NCBI RefSeq assembly: GCF_014650715.1
Contig: NZ_BMVM01000020.1
Coordinates: forward strand, 62,001-126,000
Direction: 5' to 3'
From: Streptomyces bluensis
Lineage (GTDB): Bacteria; Actinomycetota; Actinomycetes; Streptomycetales; Streptomycetaceae
Length of the DNA stretch: 64,000 nucleotides
Under the pieces are notes generated by a model. That model was not told the DNA's origin and did not search any database. It saw only the letters and a list, made by a program, of their open reading frames with translations. Positions 49,353-59,393 of the stretch are shown here, in pieces. A program made the position numbers and the translations under genes. Each line of letters opens with the position of its first letter. Position 1 is the first letter of the stretch.

Positions 49353-50483
49353 TCACCTCTCCAGGAAGCCGAACAGCTCCTCCCAGCGCCGTACGATCTC
49401 GTCCGTCGTGTAGCGCTGGATGTTGACGCGGGCCGCGTCGCCCATCCGGTCCCGCACCTGCTTGTCCGACATCAACGTGTCCAGCCTGCGGGCGAGTTCT
49501 CCCGTGTTGCCGGGCGCGGCCAGCAGGCCGTCCTCGCCGTCGCGGATGATCTCGTGGACGCCGGGGGCGCAGTCGAAGGCCGCGCACGGGACGGCGGAGG
49601 CCATGGCCTCCATCAGGGCCAGCGGGAAGCCCTCGCCCCTGGACGACTGGACGAAGACGGAAGCGCCGCGCAGAGCGCCGGGCACGTCGCTGGTACGGCC
49701 CATCCAGGCCACCGAGTCGTCGAGGCCCAACGCGGTGCACTGGGTGCGCAGGGCCTCCTCGTCCTCGCCCGAGCCGTAGATCCGCAGGGTCCAGTCGGGG
49801 TGGCGCGGCGCGACCTCCGCCCAGGTGTCGAGGAGCATGTCGATGCCCTTCTGGTCGTGCAGCCGGCCGATGCTGACGACGGCCTTCTCGGTGCGCGGGG
49901 AGGGTTCGGCGGGTATGAACGGCAGTGGGTTCGGCATGAAGGATGTGTTGTTGAGTCCCTGGCCGATCCACAGGTCCGCGTCCTCCCGGGTGAGGACGAG
50001 CATGCGGTCGGCCTTCTCGTAGTGCTTGAGGACGCGCCGGAAGCGCGAGCTCTTCTTGCTGTACTCGTACGACTCGTGGCTCATCCCGATGACGGTCAGA
50101 CCGGTCGTGTCGGCGAGCTCCACCCACTCCATCGCCCACACCTGCGTGACGATCACGATCGCGCCGGGGCGCGCGGCCCGGAAGAGCGCCGTGAGGCGGG
50201 CGGCCTTCGCGCGCATGCTCGCGTGCCGGGCACGGCCGAGGCGCGGGGGCCGGCCGCCGTGGGCCTCGTGGCCGTCGTACAGCGTCGTGGTCGGGTACGG
50301 CAGGTCGCCCAGCTCCATCGCGATCTCGGGCGGAGTGATGCCGACGACGTGCACGCGGTGCCCGCGCTCGGTGAGCAGTCGGGCCATCTGGTGCGACCAA
50401 CTGGCCACTCCGCCCAGTTCGTTGACGCTGTTGGCGACGAGGAAGATGTCACGCTCGGGATACGGATACGGACACGGGGTCAC
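49353..50483 (-). CDS. GT4 family glycosyltransferase
   Basis: 376 aa. GT-B fold: LVANSVNELGGVASWSHQMA for the acceptor side and the C-terminal donor motif SRGEGFPLALMEAMASAVP (EX7E). GTG at 50483 has GGAGG 6 nt before it and overlaps the stop of the upstream gene (GTGA), so both are translated together. Convergent with the exporter genes; likely adds sugar residues to the wall polymer or its linker. Confidence 0.92.
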   Translation of the reverse strand: MTPCPYPYPERDIFLVANSVNELGGVASWSHQMARLLTERGHRVHVVGITPPEIAMELGDLPYPTTTLYDGHEAHGGRPPRLGRARHASMRAKAARLTALFRAARPGAIVIVTQVWAMEWVELADTTGLTVIGMSHESYEYSKKSSRFRRVLKHYEKADRMLVLTREDADLWIGQGLNNTSFMPNPLPFIPAEPSPRTEKAVVSIGRLHDQKGIDMLLDTWAEVAPRHPDWTLRIYGSGEDEEALRTQCTALGLDDSVAWMGRTSDVPGALRGASVFVQSSRGEGFPLALMEAMASAVPCAAFDCAPGVHEIIRDGEDGLLAAPGNTGELARRLDTLMSDKQVRDRMGDAARVNIQRYTTDEIVRRWEELFGFLER

Positions 50484-53431
50484 GTTCGCCTCCAGTGAGC
50501 GAAGAACTGGTCGACGACGCTCTCGGCGGCATGCCCCTTGTCGTACTCGCCGAAGTCGGCCACGAACCGCTCGCGGGCTCCGGAGTACTTGGCCGACTGC
50601 TGCTGAAGGGAGCCGAGCGCGGCGTACAGGTCGTCCTCGGTGCGGACGACGGGGCCGGGGGCTCGTTCGAGCAGGTCGAAGTAGGTGCCGCGGCCCTCGT
50701 GCACGTACTCGTCGTAGTCGTACGCGAAGAAGAACATCGGCCGGTCGAGGAGCGCGTAGTCGAACATCACGGACGAGTAGTCGGTGATCAGCCCGTCGGC
50801 GAGCGCCAGGAGGGGGGTCACGTCGTGGTGGGACGACACGTCGACGACCCGTCCCCGGACGGACGGTGGAAGCACGACGTGGTTGAGGTAGTGGGAGCGG
50901 ACGAGGAGGACGTACCGGTCGCCGAAGGTGTCGGCGAAGCGCTCCACGTCGAAGGGCAGCTCGAAGCGCCGCTGCTCGCGCCGGCGGAAGGTGGGGGCGT
51001 AGAGGAGGACCTTCCTGTCCTCGGGGATGCCCAGCTCGGCGGCGAGCGGCGGGCGTCCGGGGGTCTCGCGAGCCCGGACGAGCGCGTCGTTGCGCGGATA
51101 GCCCACCCGCAGCAGCGTCCTCTCCTTCAGGCGGAAGGCGCGTGCGAGGGTGCGGACGTCGTGCTCGGAGCGGACCAGGAAGCGGTCGAAGCGGTCCAGG
51201 GTGCGCTGTTGTGCGGCCTGCTCGCCGCGGGAGCGGAGCTTCCACTCCGGCTCGTCGAAGCCCATCCGTTTGAGCGCGGAGCCGTGCCAGGTCTGGATGT
51301 ACGTCGTCCCGGGGCGTTTGGTGAGCTTCAGCGGGTAGCTCTGGTTGTCGATCCAGAACTCGGCACGGGCCAGGGCCTTCAGGTACGGCATCGACCAGCG
51401 GCGGACCAGCACGGCGTCCTCGGGGAATCCCTCCGCGCTGTCCGCGTACGCCCACACGGCCTCGAACCGAAGGCCCTGGCGGCGCATCTCCTCGTAGAGG
51501 GCGCGGGGGCTGTCGCTGTACTGGCGGCCCAGATGGCTCTCGAAGACGACCAGGCGCTTCTTCACGGGCAGTCGGCTGAACACCTCGTGGTAGACGCGGA
51601 TCTTGGTGTCCCCGGAGGCGAGGGTCCTGCGCACCGCCCTGGCCCTACGGTAGCCGGACTTGGCGAGCCGTCCGGGGGCGCCGTGGATGCCGCGCTGGAC
51701 GAGGGCGTTCGCCTTCTTGTCGGGCACGAGCCGGAAGGCCAGGTGACCACGGGAGGATATCTGCGGCTCGATACGGTCGGCGACCAGCCGGGTGAGCCGG
51801 GGGCGGACGGGCAACTGCCCGGTGACGAGGCCGGGTTCGGAGGCGGTGAGCCGGGTGGTGGTGCGCACCCCGTCGACTTGGAGGTGGAGCCGTACGTCCC
51901 ACACGGCGTCCACGATGCCGACGGGCCGCAGCCCTCGCGTCAGGTCGGCGGCCGCCTCCCAGGCGATGGTCTCGCCCTCGTGCCGCAAGGTGGCCACGGG
52001 GAAGCGGAAGACCTGGAAGCGGACGCCCTTGCGGCGCGCGGCGAACTCCAGTTCACCGGTGAGGCGGGCACCGGGCGGCACGACACCCAGCGGGTTGGTG
52101 ATGCGCCCGGCGAGGCGGACCGTGCCGCCGCCGCCGCTGCCACCGACGCCACCGGACGGCCCCTGGTACGCGGTGAGTTCGTTGCGCAGGAACATCCTCC
52201 CGACCGGCCTGGTGTGGTAGCCGAGCTCGGTGACGTCCAGGACGCGGCGGGCAAGAACCCCGTCGTCGGGGTTGTCGAGGTGCTCGGCACACCAGTAGAT
52301 CCGGCCGTCGCGCTCGACGAGCGGCGCGGAGATCTTGTCGCGGTTGGTGAGCGTGTCCACGGCGGGCAGCAGGTTGTCCCAGTCGCCCTTGCGCAGCAGA
52401 TAGGCGCAGATGGCGTGGATCGGCTCGATCTCGGCGTACGCGGCCGGGTCGATCGACTCCAGGTACGCGCGGGCGATCGCGGCGAACTCCTGCCGGTAGG
52501 CGGCGTCCCGGAACGGCAGGTCCCGCAGGTGCAGCACGAGGTCGTGCTTGAGGAACTTGACGTCCTTGTGGAACTTCAGCTCCGCCAGGCCCCGGTCGGC
52601 GAGCAGCTGGTCGACCCGGCGGTGGATCTCCATACGGTGGGTGAAGTTGGCTATCTCGGCCCGCCGGTTGCTGATCGACTTCGCGGCCGCCTTGTCTGCC
52701 TCACCCGCCCCGCCCGGGTTGTCCACGACGTTCCAGTCGTAGACCCGGTTCGGTATGAGCGTGATGCGGCGCGCGGCCGCGTACGCCTGCGCCGAGAAGA
52801 GCAGGTCCTCGTAGTGGATGCCGACCGGGAACTCCAGGGCGTTGGCCAGCAGGAAGTCACGCCGGTAGCACTTGTTGGTCGACAGGGTGTCGAAGACCAG
52901 CAGGTCGGGCAGTTCGGAGATCGAGTCGAGGGTGCGGGTGCGCGTGTACAGCCACGGGTACCACTTGACCTCCTTGCCGCTGCGCGCGTCCACGTGGACG
53001 CGGACGCAGAGCCCGGAGACGAGGTCGGCGCCGGTGGTCTCGGCGGCCTCCAGCATGTTGCGGCAGGCGTTGCGCTCCAGCACGTCGTCACTGTCGAGGA
53101 ACATGACGTGGTCGCCGCGCGCCCGCTGGATGCCGTGGTTGCGGGGGGCGCCGCAGCCGCCGCTGTTCTCGGGCAGCCGGTGGGCGCGTACCCGGCCGGG
53201 GTGCTCGGCGGCGAGGCGCCTGGCCACCTCGTACGAGCCGTCCGTGCTCCGGTCGTCGACGATGACGACCTCCACGCTGCGCAGCGTCTGGTCCAGCACG
53301 GAGCGCACCGCCGTGGGCAGCCGGGCCTCGTCGTTGTAGACGATCACGACGACGGACACGGCGGGCGCGGCGGTGTGCGGTGCCTCGTGCGGTTCTTCGG
53401 GCCCCGGGGAGCGGCGCGGATCCACGTTCAT
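50480..53431 (-). CDS. Large GT2 / CDP-glycerol glycerophosphotransferase (TagF-like) fusion
   Basis: 983 aa. GT2 domain about 25-270 (VSVVVIVYNDEARLPTAVRS, IVDDRSTDGSYE, NSGGCGAPRNHGIQRA, FLDSDDVL); a middle region of about 330 residues including a beta-rich part; C-terminal TagF domain about 640-975 with complete motifs: IQTWHGSALKRMGFDE (His716), LLYAPTFRRRE, LLVRSHYLNH, ITDYSSVMFDYALLDRPM. From memory it resembles S. coelicolor SCO2997, implicated in a polydiglycosylphosphate wall polymer. Makes or extends a phosphodiester-linked glycopolymer, exported by the adjacent TagGH-type transporter. Confidence 0.9.
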   Translation of the reverse strand: MNVDPRRSPGPEEPHEAPHTAAPAVSVVVIVYNDEARLPTAVRSVLDQTLRSVEVVIVDDRSTDGSYEVARRLAAEHPGRVRAHRLPENSGGCGAPRNHGIQRARGDHVMFLDSDDVLERNACRNMLEAAETTGADLVSGLCVRVHVDARSGKEVKWYPWLYTRTRTLDSISELPDLLVFDTLSTNKCYRRDFLLANALEFPVGIHYEDLLFSAQAYAAARRITLIPNRVYDWNVVDNPGGAGEADKAAAKSISNRRAEIANFTHRMEIHRRVDQLLADRGLAELKFHKDVKFLKHDLVLHLRDLPFRDAAYRQEFAAIARAYLESIDPAAYAEIEPIHAICAYLLRKGDWDNLLPAVDTLTNRDKISAPLVERDGRIYWCAEHLDNPDDGVLARRVLDVTELGYHTRPVGRMFLRNELTAYQGPSGGVGGSGGGGTVRLAGRITNPLGVVPPGARLTGELEFAARRKGVRFQVFRFPVATLRHEGETIAWEAAADLTRGLRPVGIVDAVWDVRLHLQVDGVRTTTRLTASEPGLVTGQLPVRPRLTRLVADRIEPQISSRGHLAFRLVPDKKANALVQRGIHGAPGRLAKSGYRRARAVRRTLASGDTKIRVYHEVFSRLPVKKRLVVFESHLGRQYSDSPRALYEEMRRQGLRFEAVWAYADSAEGFPEDAVLVRRWSMPYLKALARAEFWIDNQSYPLKLTKRPGTTYIQTWHGSALKRMGFDEPEWKLRSRGEQAAQQRTLDRFDRFLVRSEHDVRTLARAFRLKERTLLRVGYPRNDALVRARETPGRPPLAAELGIPEDRKVLLYAPTFRRREQRRFELPFDVERFADTFGDRYVLLVRSHYLNHVVLPPSVRGRVVDVSSHHDVTPLLALADGLITDYSSVMFDYALLDRPMFFFAYDYDEYVHEGRGTYFDLLERAPGPVVRTEDDLYAALGSLQQQSAKYSGARERFVADFGEYDKGHAAESVVDQFFAHWRRT

Positions 53432-53556
53432 CCCACTTAATCGTAGACATACCGTGTGGCCCGACTGCGGGGTGTAGTCGGTGTAGTCCCCTTGCGAACC
53501 ACTTAGGTAGATGTCACGAAAGGTGTGCGGGTTCCGGTAGCCCGCGGCCGCTTTTC

Positions 53557-53598
53557 GGGGGCGCCCACAGCGGGGGCGCCCACAGCGGGGGCGCCCCC
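53557..53598. repeat. 15-bp tandem repeat just after gdh
   Basis: GGGGGCGCCCACAGC at 53557-53571 and 53572-53586, then a partial third copy ending CGCCCCC at 53598. Each unit contains the palindrome GGGCGCCC, so it can also form stem-loops 10 bp beyond the gdh stop and may serve as its terminator. Confidence 0.8.
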
Positions 53599-53608
53599 GA
53601 ACGCACCC

Positions 53609-56600
53609 TTACGAATGCGTCCGCAGCAGCGTCCGCATCGTCCGCATCGCCACGGACAGGTTCGCCAGGTCGAACGTGTCGGAGCTCTGGATCTCCTCCA
53701 GCGTCATGCGGGCCCGGCTCAGGATCGGGGCGTTCCTCTGCTCCCAGCCCTTGTAGCGCTGCTCGGGCGTGGCCTCGCCGTTGCCGACGGCCAGGACGTC
53801 GGCCGTGAGCGCCGCCTGGGCCGCGTAGAGGTCCTCGCGGATCGCCGCGCGGGCCATGGACTGCCAGCGGTCGGCGCGGGGCAGCTCGATGATGCGGTCC
53901 ATGAGCTGGGTGATCCGCAGCCGGTCGGCGAGGTCGTAGTACACCTCGGCGACCTCCATCGGGTCCCGGCCCATGCGGTCGGCCACCGCGACGATGTCGA
54001 GCGTCGGGAAGGCGGAGGAGAACCCGGCGACCCGCGTGGCGAGCTCGTCGGGGACGCCCGCGTCCGTCAGCTCGTCGTAGATCTTCTGGTGCCACTCCAG
54101 GTCGGCGCCGCGCACCAGCTTGGGCAGCTCGGCCCAGACCCGCTCCACGCCGTCCTTGAAGAACGCGATGGTCCCGGTGAGTTCCAGCGGCTGCGGCCGG
54201 TTGTTGAGCAGCCAGCGTGTGCCGCGCTCCACCAGCCGGCGGGAGTGCAGGCGGATTCGGGTCTGGACGGCCGCGTCGACCTTGTTGTCCAGCGCCTCCA
54301 CCGCGTCCCACACCGCGCCGGAGTTGAAGATCGCGCGGGCCGCCGTCTGCGCCCGGACGACCTCGCCCAGGGAGGCTCCCGTCTCCTCCCGCATACGGTG
54401 CAGGAAGCTCGTACCGCCGGTGTTGACCGTGTCGTTGACCAGGACGGTCGTGGTGATCTCGCGGCGCAGCGGGTGGTTTTCGATGTTCTCGGGGAACCGC
54501 TCGCGCAGCGCCGCCGGGAAGTACGCGTACAGCAGGCCGTGCAGGTAGGGGTCGTCGGGCAGCGAGGTGTGCAGCAGTTCCTCGGCGACCGTGATCTTCG
54601 TGTAGGCGAGGAGGACGGCCGTCTCCGGGCCGGTGAGGCCGTGTCCGGTGCTCAGCCGCTCGCGGATCTGCCGGTCGGTGGGCAGGAATTCGAGCGCCCG
54701 GTCGAGGCGGCCCTCGCGCACCAGGGTGCGCATGAAGCGCTGCTGGGCGTGGAGCATGTCCTTGGACTGGGCGAGGGCGTTGGCGATCGCCGTGTTCTGC
54801 GCGTAGTTGTTGCGCAGCACCAGGCTGCCGACCTCGTCGGTCATCTCGGCGAGCAGCTTGTTGCGCTGCTTGACGGTCATGTCGCCGTCGGTGACCAGGC
54901 CGTTGAGCAGGATCTTGATGTTCACCTCGTGGTCGGAGGTGTCCACGCCCGCGCTGTTGTCGATGGCGTCGGTGTTGATCTTCCCGCCGCGCTGTGCGAA
55001 CTCGATCCGGCCGAGCTGGGTCAGGCCGAGGTTGCCGCCCTCGCCGACGACCTGGACCCTGAGGTCCCGCCCGTCGACGCGGATGGCGTCGTTGGCCTTG
55101 TCGCCGACGTCGGCGTGGGTCTCGGTGGACGCCTTGACGTAGGTGCCGATGCCGCCGTTCCACAGCAGGTCGACCGGCGCCTTGAGGATCGCCTTCATCA
55201 GGTCGGCCGGGGTCATCTTGGAGACCTTGCCCTCGATGCCGAGGGCCTCACGGATGTGGCTGTTGACCGGGACCGACTTCGCCGTACGGGGGAACACGCC
55301 GCCGCCGGTCGAGATCAGCTCGGTGTTGTAGTCCTCCCAGGAGGAGCGGGGCAGCTCGAAGACGCGCCGGCGCTCGGCGTACGACGTGGCCGCGTCCGGG
55401 GTGGGGTCGATGAAGATGTGCCGGTGGTCGAAGGCGGCGACGAGACGGATGTGCTCGCTCAGCAGCATGCCGTTGCCGAACACGTCACCGGACATGTCGC
55501 CGATGCCGACGACCGTGAAGTCCTCGGCCTGCGTGTTCACCCCCAGCTCCCGGAAGTGCCGCTTCACGGACTCCCAGGCGCCGCGGGCGGTGATGCCCAT
55601 GCCCTTGTGGTCGTATCCGGCGCTGCCGCCCGACGCGAACGCGTCACCGAGCCAGAAGTCGTACGACTGGGCCACCTCGTTGGCGATGTCCGAGAACGTC
55701 GCCGTGCCCTTGTCGGCGGCGACCACCAGGTAGGTGTCGTCCTCGTCGTGCCGTACGACGTCGGCGGGCGGCACGACCTCTCCGGCCACCATGTTGTCGG
55801 TGATGTCGAGGAGGGCGGAGATGAAGGTCTTGTAGCTCCTGATCCCCTCGGCCAGCCAGGCGTCGCGGTCCACGGCCGGGTCCGGCAGCTGCTTGGCGAC
55901 GAAGCCGCCCTTGGCGCCGACGGGCACGATGACGGTGTTCTTCACCATCTGCGCCTTGACCAGGCCGAGGATCTCGGTGCGGAAGTCCTCACGCCGGTCG
56001 GACCAGCGCAGGCCTCCGCGCGCGACCTTGCCGAACCTGAGGTGCACGCCCTCCACGCGCGGCGAGTACACCCAGATCTCGAACGCCGGACGCGGCGCCG
56101 GGAGGTCCGGGATGGCCTGCGGGTCGAACTTCATGGAGACGTACTCGTGCGGCTTCCCGCCGTCCGCCTCCTGGAAGAAGTTGGTCCGCAGGGTCGCCTT
56201 GATGACGGTCAGGAAGGACCGCAGGATCCGGTCCTCGTCGAGGCTGGCCACCTGGTCGAGCGCGCTGTCCAGCTCCTCCAGGAGCGCGTCGACGAGTTCC
56301 CGCCCGGCGCGCTGCCGCTCCGGCGCCATCCGCGCCTCGAACAGGTTCACGAGCAGGCGGGTCGTGTGGACGTTGTTACGGAGGGTGTCCTCCATGTAGT
56401 CCTGGCTGAAGGTGGAGCCCGCCTGGCGCAGGTACTTCGCGTACGCCCGCAGCATCATCGCCTCGCGCCAGGTGAGCCCGGCGCTCAGCACGAGCGCGTT
56501 GAAGCCGTCGTTCTCGGCCTGGCCGGTCCAGGTCGCCGCGAAGGCCTCCTGGAACCGCTCGCGCCCGTCGTCGCCCAGGTAGTCACCGGGGCCGCTCAGT

Positions 56601-58585
56601 GCCTTGGGCAGGCGCAGTCCGAAGTCGTAGATCCAGGCGGTCGTACGGTCCGCGCAGCGCATCTCGTACGGCCGCTCGTCGACGACCTCGACGCCGAGCC
56701 GGCTGAGGACCGGGAGCACCGCGGAGAGGGAGACGGACTCGCCCCGGCGGTAGATCTTGAACCGCCGCTCGCCGGGGCCGGCGCCCACGGGCTCGTACAG
56801 GCTGAGCGCGAAGTCCTTGCCGCCCTTGCCCTCCTTGCCCTCCTTCTCCCCGGCGCCGAGCTTTTCGAGGTGGACGAGGTCGGCGACGGCCGCGCGCGGG
56901 CTGTGGTCCGCCTTGTAACCCTCGGGGAAGGCGCTGCCGTACCGGCGCAGCAGTTCAGCGGCGCGCTCCTCGCCGAGCTCCGCGTTCAGCGCCTCGGAGA
57001 ACCCGTCGGACCAGGAGCGGGCGGCCTCCACCAGCCGCGCCTCGATGCGCTCCCTGTCGGCGTCGTTGAGCTGGGGCAGTTCGGTGCCCTGCGGGACGCG
57101 GACCACGAAGTGCAGCCGGGAGAGGACCGACTCGGTGTTCCAGGCCGTGAAGTCGACGCTGGTGCCGCCGAGTTCTTCCTTGAGGATGTCGATGATGCGC
57201 AGCCGGACACCGGTGGTGTAGCGGTCCCGGGGCAGGTAGACGAGGGCGGAGTAGTAGCGCCCGTACTCGTCCTGGCGCAGGTAGAGCCGGAGCTTGCGCC
57301 GCTCCTGGAGGTACAGCACGGAGGTGACGATGGACTGCAGCTCGTCGACGGGCGTCTGGAACAGCTCGTCGCGGGGGTACGTCTCCAGGATCTGCAGCAG
57401 GTCACGCCCGTCGTGGCTGTTGGGCGAGAACCCGGCGCGCCCCAGCACCTCCTCGACCTTGCGGCGGATGACGGGGACGCGGCGGACGGACTCGGTGTAG
57501 GCGGCGGACGAGAAGAGCCCGAGGAAGCGCCGCTCCCCGACCACGTTCCCGTGCTCGTCGAACTTCTTCACGCCGACGTAGTCGAGGTAGCTCGGCCGGT
57601 GGACGGTGGCGCGGCTGTTGGCCTTGGTGAGGACGAGGAGCCGGTGCTCGCGGGCCTTGGCGCGGGCGTCGGCGGGAAGCCGCTCGAAGGAGGGGCTGAC
57701 GGGGTGGCTGTCCTCGCCGTGGTGGTGCGGGTCGGACCGCAGGATGCCGAGCCCGGTGCCCGGAACGGCGGCCAGCGAGTCGTCCTCGCGCAGCTGGTAC
57801 TCCCGGAACCCGAGGAAGGTGAAGTGGTCGTCCGACAGCCAGCGCAGCAGCTCGCGGGCCTCCCCGACCTCGTCGCCCCGCAGGTCGTCCGCGGTGGGCT
57901 CGGCGGGCAGCTCGTCGGCGATACGGATCGCCGCCTCGCGCATCTTCTCCCAGTCCTCGACGGCTTCGCGCACGTCGGACAGCACACGCAACAGATCGTT
58001 GGTGATCTGCTTCAGATCGGAGCGGTCGGTCTCCCGGTCGATCTCGACGTGGATCCAGGACTCGGTGTGCACGTCGTGCGGCTGATCGGCATCGCCGACG
58101 GTCGGTGCGGTGAGCACCTCGATGAGCTTGCCGGCGACATCACGCCGCACGATGACCTGCGGGTGGATGACGACGTGGATGCCCCGGCCCTGCCGCGACA
58201 GCTCATTGGTCACGGAGTCGACGAGGAACGGCATGTCGTCGGTGACGACCTCGACCACGGAGTGGCTGCACGTCCAGCCGTTCTCCTCGACGGTCGGGGT
58301 GTGGACCCGCACGTTGGCCGTGCCCTGGGGGCGGTTCTCCGCCAGCCGGTAGTGCGAGAAGGCGGCTCCGAGGATGTCGACCGGGTCGCGGTCGGCCAGG
58401 TCCTCCGGGGCGGTGTGCAGGTAGTAGCGCTGGAGGAACGCGAACACGGTCTCGCGGTCCGAGGTGCCGGGGGGTGCCTCGCCCGTCGTCCCAGTCGGTA
58501 GGTGCCCCCCGACCGGGCTGTTCTCAGCTACCCGGGCGGCCCGTTCGAGCAGCTCGGCCTTGGCTTCGTCCAGCTTGGTCTGCAT
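53609..58585 (-). CDS. gdh: NAD-specific glutamate dehydrogenase, large (180 kDa) type
   Basis: 1658 aa. Converts glutamate to 2-oxoglutarate and ammonia using NAD, mainly catabolic. Belongs to the giant class first described in Streptomyces: N-terminal regulatory region (FLVDSVTNELSRQGRGIHVV at about 120-140; ACT-like), central catalytic core near 855-1000 (RGGLRWSDRREDFRTEILGL and VIVPVGAKGGF; GDMSGDVFGNGML), and a long helical C-terminal domain. Length fits the family. ATG at 58585 (MQTKLDEAKAELLERAARVA) is the usual start. Its reverse strand carries an equally long open frame that is only a composition artefact. Confidence 0.96.
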   Translation of the reverse strand: MQTKLDEAKAELLERAARVAENSPVGGHLPTGTTGEAPPGTSDRETVFAFLQRYYLHTAPEDLADRDPVDILGAAFSHYRLAENRPQGTANVRVHTPTVEENGWTCSHSVVEVVTDDMPFLVDSVTNELSRQGRGIHVVIHPQVIVRRDVAGKLIEVLTAPTVGDADQPHDVHTESWIHVEIDRETDRSDLKQITNDLLRVLSDVREAVEDWEKMREAAIRIADELPAEPTADDLRGDEVGEARELLRWLSDDHFTFLGFREYQLREDDSLAAVPGTGLGILRSDPHHHGEDSHPVSPSFERLPADARAKAREHRLLVLTKANSRATVHRPSYLDYVGVKKFDEHGNVVGERRFLGLFSSAAYTESVRRVPVIRRKVEEVLGRAGFSPNSHDGRDLLQILETYPRDELFQTPVDELQSIVTSVLYLQERRKLRLYLRQDEYGRYYSALVYLPRDRYTTGVRLRIIDILKEELGGTSVDFTAWNTESVLSRLHFVVRVPQGTELPQLNDADRERIEARLVEAARSWSDGFSEALNAELGEERAAELLRRYGSAFPEGYKADHSPRAAVADLVHLEKLGAGEKEGKEGKGGKDFALSLYEPVGAGPGERRFKIYRRGESVSLSAVLPVLSRLGVEVVDERPYEMRCADRTTAWIYDFGLRLPKALSGPGDYLGDDGRERFQEAFAATWTGQAENDGFNALVLSAGLTWREAMMLRAYAKYLRQAGSTFSQDYMEDTLRNNVHTTRLLVNLFEARMAPERQRAGRELVDALLEELDSALDQVASLDEDRILRSFLTVIKATLRTNFFQEADGGKPHEYVSMKFDPQAIPDLPAPRPAFEIWVYSPRVEGVHLRFGKVARGGLRWSDRREDFRTEILGLVKAQMVKNTVIVPVGAKGGFVAKQLPDPAVDRDAWLAEGIRSYKTFISALLDITDNMVAGEVVPPADVVRHDEDDTYLVVAADKGTATFSDIANEVAQSYDFWLGDAFASGGSAGYDHKGMGITARGAWESVKRHFRELGVNTQAEDFTVVGIGDMSGDVFGNGMLLSEHIRLVAAFDHRHIFIDPTPDAATSYAERRRVFELPRSSWEDYNTELISTGGGVFPRTAKSVPVNSHIREALGIEGKVSKMTPADLMKAILKAPVDLLWNGGIGTYVKASTETHADVGDKANDAIRVDGRDLRVQVVGEGGNLGLTQLGRIEFAQRGGKINTDAIDNSAGVDTSDHEVNIKILLNGLVTDGDMTVKQRNKLLAEMTDEVGSLVLRNNYAQNTAIANALAQSKDMLHAQQRFMRTLVREGRLDRALEFLPTDRQIRERLSTGHGLTGPETAVLLAYTKITVAEELLHTSLPDDPYLHGLLYAYFPAALRERFPENIENHPLRREITTTVLVNDTVNTGGTSFLHRMREETGASLGEVVRAQTAARAIFNSGAVWDAVEALDNKVDAAVQTRIRLHSRRLVERGTRWLLNNRPQPLELTGTIAFFKDGVERVWAELPKLVRGADLEWHQKIYDELTDAGVPDELATRVAGFSSAFPTLDIVAVADRMGRDPMEVAEVYYDLADRLRITQLMDRIIELPRADRWQSMARAAIREDLYAAQAALTADVLAVGNGEATPEQRYKGWEQRNAPILSRARMTLEEIQSSDTFDLANLSVAMRTMRTLLRTHS

Positions 58586-59393
58586 TGTCCTCTGGCTCCT
58601 GTCGCGCGCCGTTGCGTGACGTTGAAGGAAGTTCGGTCCCTTCCCTGCGGACGTGACGCCGAGACGCGGGGTGTCCGGTCTGCTCCGACGCTATGCCGCA
58701 AGGTGAGGTGTGTGGGGGGTTCTGAGCCAATCTTGAGCTGCCCGGCAGCTGTGAGAATGCTCTCTGCGGGCCACGGTCGAAGGGCGCCCTCGGTGCCCCG
58801 GGAGCCCTTCGGGCCCCCTCCCGCCCGCAAGGACCAGCGACCGCCGCCCGGTCACGGCTGTCGACCGTGCTCTCCGGGCGCAGGGCAGGGACGACGAGGT
58901 CCCCGCGAAATATCGCGCTGATCACGCCACAAGGCTATCGCTGATGCCTGGGGGCCCGTCATGAGCCGTATGTGTATAAAACCCTGGGTCGAAGTTTGAC
59001 GTTTCGCACAGGAGCACGGCGCGTGGGGGCTCTCCACCTCAGATTCCATGGGCGGGGGCCACTCTGCCGCGTCGATGCCACTCCTCCCCGGGCCGGTTCC
59101 ACCCCCGCCGGGCGGGCGCCACTCCCCCGGTTGGGTGCCACTCCGTCGAGTGCTGCGACTCGGCCGGGCGGGGGGCGGCTCGTGTCGGCGCGCCCAGTCA
59201 GGGGGTGCCCGCTGGGTCCGGTGGGTCCGGTGGGTCCGGTGGGTCCGGTGGGTCCGGTGGTGGGGAAGCAGATCACCGGCGTTTGAGGACGAGCCCGTTC
59301 AGTCCGATAGTGGGGTTGGGGTCGCGTAGTGGGGGCCGGGGTCTCGCGTCGCAGCCCCGGGCAGTCACCCACGGCTGAGGGGAGCGCAGCGAC
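58586..59393. other. Long spacer between gdh and the DJ-1-like gene
   Basis: About 800 bp. No convincing gene. It contains several GCCACTC-centred imperfect repeats (59055-59145), a perfect 9-bp tandem array (59214-59258) and the dispersed motif CACCGGCGTTTGAGGACGAG (59275-59294), also present in inverted form at 13351. The gdh promoter must lie at the left end; no clear hexamers identified. Confidence 0.55.
59214..59258. repeat. 9-bp tandem array, five perfect copies
   Basis: GGGTCCGGT repeated at 59214, 59223, 59232, 59241 and 59250 without a mismatch. The lack of divergence implies recent expansion. Confidence 0.95.

Noticed and set aside
53525..58501. A plus-strand open frame of 1658 codons opposite gdh, the same length as gdh itself
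   Set aside because: It is the antisense shadow of a high-GC gene; its composition (Asp/Val/Gly/Leu/Arg repeats) is not protein-like and no ribosome site or homology is seen.
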